Shown piece by piece: positions 24,649-32,298 of a stretch of 51,719 nucleotides of DNA. The position numbers and the translations under genes are program-made. This DNA is from Verrucomicrobiales bacterium (GTDB taxonomy: Bacteria; Verrucomicrobiota; Verrucomicrobiia; Verrucomicrobiales; DEV007). The notes under the pieces are model-generated. The model worked only from the letters and a program-made list of their open reading frames with translations, searched no databases and had not been told where the DNA came from. How positions within the stretch are numbered: position 1 is the first letter of the stretch; every line of letters starts with the position of its first letter. The stretch is taken from NCBI GenBank assembly GCA_002726915.1, contig PBSY01000037.1, positions 1 to 51,719 of the forward strand, given 5' to 3'.

Positions 24649-26811
24649 CTACGAAATGAATGAAGGCGGGCGCGACGTTTTCGCCCATCCTGAAGGTTCT
24701 GGCCCCATTTCCAATGTAAGCGTCGCTTCAGCGGAGAATTCAGACAGTTTCAAATAGGCTCTATCGAGCCGGTTTCCGTTTAGCCAAGCCTGTTGTACAT
24801 AGAAGTTATCCGCGCTTTGATTTTGCGCAATGACACGGAATTCCCCGCCATATAGCTTCAAACTAGCGGAATCAAAGATGGGACTTCCGATCAGCATAAT
24901 GGGTAGGCCTGTCACCGGAAAGAGCCCGATGGCACTCCAAACATACCAGGAAGAGAGGCCGCCTGAATCGTCATTTCCGGGCAGACCACCTTTCCCTGTG
25001 GTGAACTGGTAACGCATCACGTTTCGAACCACTTCTGCCGTCCGATCATGTCTGCCTGCCCAGATGTAGGCATAGGGAGCCTCCATATCGGGTTCGTTGT
25101 TTAGGCCCTCAAAGGAATGAACCGTTTGTCCATGGGCTGGCTCTTTAAAGCCAAAGAATTGATCAAGCAATTCGACAAACCGCTCTTCGCCTCCTGCAAG
25201 CTTAATTCGACCGACCATGTCGTGGATGAAACGGAAGGAGTAATTCCAGTTTTCTCCCTCGTAGTAGTCAGAATCTTCTCGTAACAGCCCCGTATTTTTA
25301 TCGAAGGCGTTAGTCCAGTGGTAAGCTAAGGGAATGCTACCATCGTATATGATCTGGTCACCGAGCCTTTTGGCCATTTGTGAGATACACCAGTTAGCAT
25401 AGGCCAAATCGAGAGTGTGTGTGAGTGGTTGAACGACGTGATTCCGAGAAAATTCAGAGAACTTACCGCCGCGACCGCGGCCACTAAGGCTTGTCTTCCA
25501 GAGCAGATCTAAAACCGTATCCCAGTCTCCTTGGATGCCGCGCATGTGAGCATCGTTAAGAATCATATGACAAAGACCGGTGGCCTGCTTAGAAAATCGC
25601 TCCGGAGCATTGTCCATGAGGTAGCTGATAGGGAACGCCCCTTCACGTTTGGCGACCTCAACGAGAAAAGCGACAAAGTCAGCGCCTAATTCAGGCCATA
25701 AGCTCATGAGCAGCGGTAACTGTGTTTTATAAAGATCCCACAACGTTGAGAGATCAAAGAAAAAGGGGCCCGGATCTCCTGAAAAAGGGTTTTCGTCTGT
25801 GAAGTCCGCGGGCTTGATTGTTGAATGATAAAACGCGGAATAGAAGATTTCGCGCATCTCGTCGGTCCCGCCTTCGACATGAATTTTTGCGAGGATTCTG
25901 TCCCATTTTGCCTCGGCTTCTGATGCAATCGACTCAAAGGGCACACCTCGTATAAGCTCAACCGCTTCACTGGGGCGTTTCTTAGAGTGAAGTGAAAATC
26001 CGATTCGGACCTCAATGGGGTCTCCCGGTGAAACCGCTTCGAACCAGGCCCCGAAGGGTAATTTTTGTCTCCTCGCCTCCTTCTTTGCCTTGTATGCGTT
26101 GATCCCCTCAAGAATTTCTCCGTTTTCCCAAAAACCAGATGATCTAATCGGAGTGATGCACTCAATGTGAAAAAAGTAGGGGATCCCCTCGATAATTACG
26201 CGCCCCTCGCAAGTTGTCGGGCTGAGAAACCTTGCTCTCCCTTTCTCAGGATAAGCCTTCATCCCCTCGATTAGCAATCCACCGGCGCTGAAATTAATGG
26301 CCACCTTTCCGGTCACTGTAGAGGGGAACTCATAGTGATGTATTGCCGATCGCCTTGCGCAGGTCGCACTGAAAGAGACGTTCAATTCTTCGAATTCACC
26401 CGCATAAAATCCGGGCCTAGCCCTCTCCTTGACAAGACTATAGCGCTTGCCTAACCCATCTAGACCTTCGCCAGTTATTGGGGTGGTTAAGAAGTAGTTG
26501 TAATACTGACGAATCCTGCCGGTTCCTGATTGCTGGAAGTGGGCAAGTCCCAATATTTCATGGCGAGCGAAGAGTTTTTCAGGATCGTCACCCGTGAGGG
26601 AAATGTTGTTCTGACCATATCCTGTCACGTAGGCGCCGGAATATGCGCAAATCGAAACCATCCCAAATGGTAGCGTAGCGCCCGGATGGGTATTGCCGAC
26701 AGGGGGTTTTGCGCACCACCAATGGCTCGCAATTCCTTCGGGAGACGGCAGGCGCGTGGTATCATTACCTAGGAAGGGGTCGACATAGTTTGCGTTTCCA
26801 GAATTGGGCAT
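24649..26811 (-). CDS. GH92 family alpha-1,2-mannosidase-like hydrolase
   Basis: 720 residues, close to the usual GH92 length. The start YVDPFLGNDTTRLPSPEG and VGNTHPGATLPFGMVS (~37-52), the central FYHSTIKPADF, and the C-terminal GNDDSGGLSSWYVWSAIGLFPV (split here: the GNDD pair and WYVWSA; ~624-644) are the GH92 hallmarks. GH92 enzymes are Ca2+-dependent exo-mannosidases, mostly on alpha-1,2/1,3 linkages. No signal peptide is evident from the ATG at 26811 (MPNSGNANYVDPFL), whereas most family members are secreted, so it may work inside the cell or be exported otherwise. A glycosyltransferase gene follows after about 107 bp. Confidence 0.92.
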   Translation of the reverse strand: MPNSGNANYVDPFLGNDTTRLPSPEGIASHWWCAKPPVGNTHPGATLPFGMVSICAYSGAYVTGYGQNNISLTGDDPEKLFARHEILGLAHFQQSGTGRIRQYYNYFLTTPITGEGLDGLGKRYSLVKERARPGFYAGEFEELNVSFSATCARRSAIHHYEFPSTVTGKVAINFSAGGLLIEGMKAYPEKGRARFLSPTTCEGRVIIEGIPYFFHIECITPIRSSGFWENGEILEGINAYKAKKEARRQKLPFGAWFEAVSPGDPIEVRIGFSLHSKKRPSEAVELIRGVPFESIASEAEAKWDRILAKIHVEGGTDEMREIFYSAFYHSTIKPADFTDENPFSGDPGPFFFDLSTLWDLYKTQLPLLMSLWPELGADFVAFLVEVAKREGAFPISYLMDNAPERFSKQATGLCHMILNDAHMRGIQGDWDTVLDLLWKTSLSGRGRGGKFSEFSRNHVVQPLTHTLDLAYANWCISQMAKRLGDQIIYDGSIPLAYHWTNAFDKNTGLLREDSDYYEGENWNYSFRFIHDMVGRIKLAGGEERFVELLDQFFGFKEPAHGQTVHSFEGLNNEPDMEAPYAYIWAGRHDRTAEVVRNVMRYQFTTGKGGLPGNDDSGGLSSWYVWSAIGLFPVTGLPIMLIGSPIFDSASLKLYGGEFRVIAQNQSADNFYVQQAWLNGNRLDRAYLKLSEFSAEATLTLEMGPEPSGWAKTSRPPSFIS

Positions 26812-26924
26812 ATCCGGGGTTTTGGCTCAGAACTTCGGTGTTTCTCCAAAGCAATATAGGGGCCAACTGACAAAAAAACGCTACGAGTTTCTCAGAATCA
26901 GCCAGATGGAGCGAAAAAGCCGAA

Positions 26925-26947
26925 TCCCGTAATAAAAAAACACGGGA
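26925..26947. promoter_or_regulatory. Inverted repeat in GH92/sulfatase divergent region
   Basis: TCCCGT (26925-26930) and ACGGGA (26942-26947) form a 6-bp stem with an A-rich 11-nt loop. It lies 113 bp upstream of the GH92 start and 108 bp upstream of the divergent sulfatase start. It could be an operator controlling both; this is inference. Confidence 0.35.
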
Positions 26948-27019
26948 ATAGCACAGGATATTTTGCCGCTGGGAAGCCAATGCCCCCGTTCGCACTCCTC
27001 AATATAGGTTCTCCCCGGG

Positions 27020-27048
27020 TTGACCTCAGAAGGGGGGGTGCATATTAT
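27020..27048 (+). promoter_or_regulatory. Sigma70-type promoter of the plus-strand sulfatase gene
   Basis: TTGACC (27020-27025), a 17-bp spacer and TATTAT (27043-27048) form a near-consensus promoter. A start point about 7 bp downstream falls on the ATG at 27055, so the mRNA would have no leader. This also argues against the earlier in-frame start at 26980. Confidence 0.65.
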
Positions 27049-27054
27049 CGACGC

Positions 27055-28593
27055 ATGCGTTTACAACACCTGCTCGCCGCGAGTTTACAACTAACTCTTT
27101 CCAGCTTTCTCTTCGCTGAAGAAAAGCCCAATCTGCTGGTGATCCTCACGGATGACCAACGCTACGACGCGATGGGTTTTATGGGGCATCCATTTCTTAA
27201 GACGCCGACATTAGACCGGATTGCCAAAGAGGGTGTGCATTTTAAAAATGCGGTGGTTACAACCTCACTTTGCTCGCCTAGTCGAGCTTCCATACTCACC
27301 GGGCTCTACGCGCACAACCACGGGGTTGTCGACAATTATAATCCGTTTTCGGACGAACTCATATTTTTCCCAAAATATCTTCAGGATGCAGGCTATGAAA
27401 CAGCTTTCGTGGGCAAATGGCACATGGGTGGAGAGATTGACTACCCGCAGCCCGGATTCGATCACTGGGTCGCTTTCAAGGGACAGGGTGTCTACTTCGC
27501 CGATCCGGCGGAGGCCAAAGTCAAGGGGCGCTACGTGCCTCAAGTAAGCCGTGACGGTCTGAACGTGAACGGTGAGCGAGTGCCTCAAGAGGGCTACATC
27601 ACTGATGTTCTTACCGATTACGCAACCGATTGGCTGGTAGATCGAGACGGCGAGAAGCCTTGGATGCTCTACCTTTCACATAAAGCCGTTCATGCTGACT
27701 TCCTTCCTGCCAACCGTCATGCTTACTCTTACGAGGACGAGAGCTATGAAAAGCCGGTCACATGGTTTGAGCAACCTGAGATGTTTCGCGATGTCCCTTT
27801 ATGGGTCCAAAATCAGCGCAATAGCCGGCACGGCGAAGAGTTCGCGTATTACACGAATCTCGACATCACGACCTACTACAAGCGCTACTGCGAGACCATT
27901 CGAGCGATCGACGATAGTACTGGAGCTGTTCTCAAAGTGCTTGAGGACGAGGGAGAACTTGATAATACCGTGATTCTATTTATGGCCGACAACGGTTTTC
28001 TTTTTGGAGAGCGAGGGCTGATAGACAAGCGTAATGCTTACGATGCATCGGTTAGGATCCCTATGCTGCTCCGTTATCCTAACTGTGTCCAAGGTGGGCA
28101 GGTTTTGACAGAAGTTGTGGCTAACATCGATGTGGCTCCTACCATGCTTGATTTTGCAGGAGTTGAGATTCCGAGCTATATGGACGGAAAAAGTATGAAA
28201 CCACTCGTCACTGGCGAGGCAACTGGGTGGCGTGACTATCTGCTTTATGAGTATTATTGGGAAAGAAACTACCCTCATACGCCCACCACGCATGCCGTCC
28301 TCGGAGAACGCTTTAAGTATATTCGGTATCACGGAGTTTGGGACATTGATGAACTCTTCGATCTAGACAAAGATCCCGAAGAACGGATCAATCTAATTAA
28401 CGACCCCCAGTATGCTGGGACGGTTAAGGAGTTAAACCAACGGCTCTTTGATTTATTGGAAGAGACCAAGGGCACGGAAATGCGGATTATGCGCGACCGA
28501 GGAACCAAATTCCTCCATCGCAAGTCGGGGGGCGAAAGAGAGGCGCCATTTCCTGATTGGTTCTATCGTGAACCCGACACACCTGTTAATTGA
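27055..28593 (+). CDS. Secreted sulfatase (type I, GlcNAc-6-sulfatase/iduronate-sulfatase-like)
   Basis: About 512 residues from ATG 27055, which starts a signal peptide (MRLQHLLAASLQLTLSS). NLLVILTDDQRYDAM (~26-40) is the metal site; CSPSRASILTG (Cys ~73) is the formylglycine motif. VGKWHMGG and FMADNGFLFGERG follow. The overall plan resembles the sulfatase group with N-acetylglucosamine-6-sulfatases and mucin or glycosaminoglycan desulfatases, and the fourth sulfatase of this window. It is divergent from the GH92 gene, so one mannose- and sulfate-containing glycan may be the shared target. A further in-frame start at 26980 adds 25 residues that do not look like a signal peptide. Confidence 0.93.
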   Translation: MRLQHLLAASLQLTLSSFLFAEEKPNLLVILTDDQRYDAMGFMGHPFLKTPTLDRIAKEGVHFKNAVVTTSLCSPSRASILTGLYAHNHGVVDNYNPFSDELIFFPKYLQDAGYETAFVGKWHMGGEIDYPQPGFDHWVAFKGQGVYFADPAEAKVKGRYVPQVSRDGLNVNGERVPQEGYITDVLTDYATDWLVDRDGEKPWMLYLSHKAVHADFLPANRHAYSYEDESYEKPVTWFEQPEMFRDVPLWVQNQRNSRHGEEFAYYTNLDITTYYKRYCETIRAIDDSTGAVLKVLEDEGELDNTVILFMADNGFLFGERGLIDKRNAYDASVRIPMLLRYPNCVQGGQVLTEVVANIDVAPTMLDFAGVEIPSYMDGKSMKPLVTGEATGWRDYLLYEYYWERNYPHTPTTHAVLGERFKYIRYHGVWDIDELFDLDKDPEERINLINDPQYAGTVKELNQRLFDLLEETKGTEMRIMRDRGTKFLHRKSGGEREAPFPDWFYREPDTPVN

Positions 28594-28863
28594 TCTACAG
28601 TTTCGTCACGAACGAGGCCTCTTTCTCGCTTTCATCCGACTCTCAGCCGTCGTTACTTTGTGACCACCGGATCCAGTAGTAAGAATTTCAGAGGGAGCAG
28701 CAGCTAACGGCAACCCGAACTAGGTCCGGTTTTGCCAGAGGGCCCCGTCGATAGGAGCGAGGCGAAGCGCTTATGCCAATCTTCTGGTTTAGGCAGCTAA
28801 GCTTCTATCTGGAAATACTAGACAGTTAGGATCGGTTAAGCGATGATCTGACGCGTTTCGCTC

Positions 28864-30021
28864 ATGTCGCCAGAATCCATTCTTGCTATTCTTCTTCCAA
28901 TTTTTGCTTTTGGAATAGGGGCAGCCATAGGGTCGTTTCTCAACGTGGTAATCTATAGGGTCCCTAATGGCCTGAGCGTGAACAGGCCGAAACGCTCCTT
29001 CTGCCCCAATTGCCAGAAACAGATTCCGATAGCATTGAATATTCCTTTGCTCTCCTGGCTGATGCTTAGAGGAAAATGTAAATGGTGTGACGTCGCGATT
29101 TCACCCCGCTACTTTGTTGTCGAACTGCTTACCGGTGTGGTCTTCCTAGCTATCTGGATGCTTAAAGTGCCGGAGGCTGATGCTCTGCGAGATTATGGAA
29201 TACTGGGCGAGGTCTTCGCACTATGGCTGCTCTCTTCTTTACTGATCTCAGCCACGTTCATTGATTTCGATCATTTCATCATTCCTGACTCAATCACAAT
29301 CGGAGGGTCGATTGTTGGGCTCGTGCTGAGTTTTACAATTCCAAGTCTGCATAACGAAGTAGTTTGGTGGAAGAGTGGTTTACAAGGGGCTCTAGGTATT
29401 GTCGTCGGATTCACCGTGCTTTGGCTAGTTGTTCTCTTAGGCAAGGTAGCCTTTGGTAAGATTCGTCACGCGTTTGACGAACCTACCGAATTTTCAATTT
29501 CCCAACCGGGCGGTGATGAAACTCCAATCATGATTAAGTTGGGAGACCGCGAATACGAGTGGGGTGATGTTTTTTTTCGAAAATGGGATCGCCTCGAGAT
29601 GGAGACCCAAGAACTCTTCTTCAACGATGAACCGATAGAGTTTAGCGAATCGTTTCGAGTCTTTGGCGACAGATTTGAAGTCGACGGCAAACGCGTTGAA
29701 GTGGAGGAAGTTAAGAGAGTGTCGGGAAAAATCACGTCAGCTGTCGTGCCTCGGGAAGCGATGGGGTATGGGGACGTTAAGTTTGTTGCCATGATAGGGG
29801 CCTTTCAGGGCTGGCAATGCGCCGTCTATGTTTTGTTCGCGGCCTCCGTCATTGGTGCCATCGTCGGACTCATACAGAAATTTGTGGTAAAGGAGGAGTG
29901 GTCGCGCCCACTCCCATTTGGTCCTTACTTGGCTCTGGCAGCTTTCCTCTGGATTTTCACTGGGCCTGCTATTTGGATCTGGTATCTATCAGTCCTGCGG
30001 GTCCGTGCCGGCCTTCTTTAG
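28864..30021 (+). CDS. Type IV prepilin peptidase (A24) with inserted domain
   Basis: A 385-residue membrane aspartyl protease that cleaves and N-methylates type IV pilin-like leaders. GSFLNVVIYRVP (~23-34), the two CxxC pairs FCPNC and CKWC (Cys 47, 50, 72, 75), FIDFDHFIIPD (catalytic Asp ~134-136) and GYGDVKF (Asp 304) are all present. Between the two catalytic segments, residues ~203-298 form a soluble, acidic, beta-rich insertion (GDREYEWGDVFF, FFNDEPIEFSESFRVFGDRF) that standard PilD/PulO lack. mtnA starts 9 bp downstream. No pilin or secretion genes are in the window. Confidence 0.92.
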   Translation: MSPESILAILLPIFAFGIGAAIGSFLNVVIYRVPNGLSVNRPKRSFCPNCQKQIPIALNIPLLSWLMLRGKCKWCDVAISPRYFVVELLTGVVFLAIWMLKVPEADALRDYGILGEVFALWLLSSLLISATFIDFDHFIIPDSITIGGSIVGLVLSFTIPSLHNEVVWWKSGLQGALGIVVGFTVLWLVVLLGKVAFGKIRHAFDEPTEFSISQPGGDETPIMIKLGDREYEWGDVFFRKWDRLEMETQELFFNDEPIEFSESFRVFGDRFEVDGKRVEVEEVKRVSGKITSAVVPREAMGYGDVKFVAMIGAFQGWQCAVYVLFAASVIGAIVGLIQKFVVKEEWSRPLPFGPYLALAAFLWIFTGPAIWIWYLSVLRVRAGLL

Positions 30022-30030
30022 AATAGAGAT

Positions 30031-31158
30031 ATGCTCATCGACGGAACGGCTTATCGTAGTATATGGCTCGGTGAAGACGGCGTCTCCATCGACATCATTG
30101 ATCAGAGGAAATTGCCTTGGTCATTTCAAATTGTTTCCCTCAAAACTAGCGACGATGCGGGTCGTGCAATCTGCGAAATGATGGTTCGGGGCGCCGGCCT
30201 GATTGGAGCGACTGCTGGCTATGGTATGTTCCTTGCTGCACTGGAATGCTCAGAAGCAAAAAACGACAACTCTTTTGATGACGCGTTTGCTTCTCATGGT
30301 GAAAAGCTCAAGTCAGCTCGCCCAACTGCGGTAAATCTAGCCTGGGCGGTGAATCGTCAACTTAGCGAGGTATCAATGATCTCAGGAGCTGAAGCGAAAG
30401 TTGCTAAAGCCAAGGAGGTGGCAATACTGATAGCGGATGAAGATGCGGAGTGGTGCCGAAAAATTGGTCAGCATGGGTTGCCCTTGATTCGTGAGATCTT
30501 CGAAGCCAAGGGTGGCGAAGAACCCGTAAATATTCTGACTCATTGTAATGCTGGCTGGTTGGCGTTTGTGGATTATGGGTCGGCAACTTCGCCAATCTAT
30601 GCGGCCCATGATGCTGGTATCCCCGTTCACGTATGGGTTGATGAAACGCGTCCAAGAAATCAAGGGTCAAGATTGACTGCTTGGGAGTTGGGAAAGCACG
30701 GAGTTCCACATCACGTGATTGTAGACAACGCGGGCGGTCACCTCATGCAGCATGGGATGGTTGATCTGCTGATCACCGGCACGGATCGAACTACCTGCAC
30801 CGGAGACGTAGCGAATAAGATTGGCACTTATCTCAAAGCGCTCGCCGCCAAAGACAACTCAGTTCCCTTTTACGTCGCGCTACCTTCCTCTACTTTCGAC
30901 TGGAACGCCAGCGACGGGTTGAACGATATCCCTATAGAGGAGCGGTCAGGAGAGGAGATTAATCGGATAGGGGGTGCTCCAGATCCAGCGTTTTCCTCCG
31001 AGCCCGAGGTTGAGGTAACCGTTGTGGCTGAAGGCAGTCCAGTGGCAAACTATGCCTTTGACGTCACGCCAGGGCATCTCGTGACCGGGCTAATCACTGA
31101 ACGGGGGGTTTGCAGCGCTACGGAGGCAGGCATAAAGGAACTTTTTCCAGAGAAATAA
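30031..31158 (+). CDS. mtnA: Methylthioribose-1-phosphate isomerase
   Basis: A 375-residue member of the MtnA/eIF2B-alpha family that isomerises methylthioribose-1-P to methylthioribulose-1-P in methionine salvage. ILTHCNAGWLA (catalytic Cys ~168), ETRPRNQGSRLTAWEL (~207-222) and GDVANKIGTYLKAL are clear. The usual GADRIAxNGD segment reads GTDRTTCTGD here, with the catalytic Asp kept. RGAGLIGATAGYGM replaces the common RGAPAIG stretch. It is 9 bp after the prepilin peptidase gene and 48 bp before lipA. It could instead be a near relative such as a ribose-1,5-bisphosphate isomerase-like protein, given those changes. Confidence 0.85.
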   Translation: MLIDGTAYRSIWLGEDGVSIDIIDQRKLPWSFQIVSLKTSDDAGRAICEMMVRGAGLIGATAGYGMFLAALECSEAKNDNSFDDAFASHGEKLKSARPTAVNLAWAVNRQLSEVSMISGAEAKVAKAKEVAILIADEDAEWCRKIGQHGLPLIREIFEAKGGEEPVNILTHCNAGWLAFVDYGSATSPIYAAHDAGIPVHVWVDETRPRNQGSRLTAWELGKHGVPHHVIVDNAGGHLMQHGMVDLLITGTDRTTCTGDVANKIGTYLKALAAKDNSVPFYVALPSSTFDWNASDGLNDIPIEERSGEEINRIGGAPDPAFSSEPEVEVTVVAEGSPVANYAFDVTPGHLVTGLITERGVCSATEAGIKELFPEK

Positions 31159-31206
31159 TGTGATTTCTAGCGTAGTAGTCTTGTTACCTAGCCTGCCCAT
31201 CTTTTC

Positions 31207-32112
31207 ATGCCTGTAAAGATCGATCCCAATCTTCACCAAGATAAGAAGCCCCCGTGGATTCGCGTGAGGCTTCCCAACAATCCTGTATTCTGGGACACCA
31301 AGGGCATGATCGAGGATTTAAACCTCGTGACAGTTTGCGAAGAAGCCCAGTGCCCCAACCGATGGGAGTGTTGGGGCCATGGGACCGCAACCATGATGAT
31401 TGCTGGGGAGCGGTGCACACGTGCCTGCGGTTTCTGCGCCGTCGATACGCGTCGTCCTCTTCCTCTAGAGGCAGACGAACCCGACCGCGTGGCTGAGGCT
31501 GTACGACGGATGGGGCTGAATCACGTTGTGATTACGGCAGTAGCCCGAGATGACCTGCCCGACGGCGGCGCCAGCCATTTTGCCAATACAATTTACAAGG
31601 TTAGGGAAGTAAATCCTGATACGGTCGTAGAAGTTTTAGTTCCCGATTTCATTGGTAAAGATGATTGCTTGTGGGTGGTGATGGAAGCGGCTCCTGAGAT
31701 CTTTAACCACAACTTGGAAACTATAGAGCGACTCACTCCTGTCGTTCGTTCTCGGGCCAAGTATTGGCGTTCCCTCAAAGTTTTGAAAACCGCACGGGAG
31801 ATGGCGAACCAAATGGATAATCGCTGCGCGACCAAGAGCGGGATTATGCTGGGATTAGGCGAGAAGGAAGATGAGATCCTTAAAGCGATGGATGATCTCC
31901 GCGAGCATCGGGTAACGGTTCTTACGCTTGGGCAATATTTGCGGCCGTCCCCGAAGCACCTCCCTGTAGTGGAATATGTTGAGCCGGCTACATTTGATCG
32001 CTTCAAGGAAATCGCGCAGGATAAAGGGTTCCGCCACGTTGCTTCGGGCCCACTAGTCCGCAGTTCCTATCACGCGGCGGACTTTAAGCCTGAGCTTGAT
32101 CCTGAGGCCTAG
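31207..32112 (+). CDS. lipA: Lipoyl synthase
   Basis: A 301-residue radical SAM enzyme that inserts two sulfurs into octanoyl groups on lipoyl-dependent enzymes. The auxiliary cluster motif is CEEAQCPNRWEC (Cys 44, 49, 55), the radical SAM motif CTRACGFC (Cys 70, 74, 77), and the C-terminal VRSSYHA keeps the Ser that ligates the auxiliary cluster. All residues are present, so it should be active. lipB or lplA is not in the window. A short terminator-like hairpin lies just after it (32136-32157). Confidence 0.96.
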   Translation: MPVKIDPNLHQDKKPPWIRVRLPNNPVFWDTKGMIEDLNLVTVCEEAQCPNRWECWGHGTATMMIAGERCTRACGFCAVDTRRPLPLEADEPDRVAEAVRRMGLNHVVITAVARDDLPDGGASHFANTIYKVREVNPDTVVEVLVPDFIGKDDCLWVVMEAAPEIFNHNLETIERLTPVVRSRAKYWRSLKVLKTAREMANQMDNRCATKSGIMLGLGEKEDEILKAMDDLREHRVTVLTLGQYLRPSPKHLPVVEYVEPATFDRFKEIAQDKGFRHVASGPLVRSSYHAADFKPELDPEA

Positions 32113-32135
32113 CTGTTTCGGAGAGACACCCAGAT

Positions 32136-32157
32136 TTCTCAATTTAGAGAATATTTT
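32136..32157 (+). terminator. Weak Rho-independent terminator after lipA
   Basis: TTCTC (32136-32140), a 6-nt loop and GAGAA (32147-32151) are followed by TATTTTT. The stem is short and AT-rich, so partial read-through is likely. Confidence 0.4.
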
Positions 32158-32298
32158 TGATCCGGTTCGGATTCGTTCTTGTTTCCGTGCCTGCCCGTCC
32201 ACAAATGTGTTATCTTCCTTCTGCGAAAACTCGCGTGAAAAGACCCTCAACTAAGCTCCGAAACATCGATTAATTATAGGTTGTTTCAAAGTGTGAAA

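Noticed and set aside
28594-28863. Possible tRNA or small RNA in the sulfatase-prepilin peptidase gap
   Set aside because: No T-arm (GGTTCGA-type) or cloverleaf pairing could be built, and no terminator hairpin follows.
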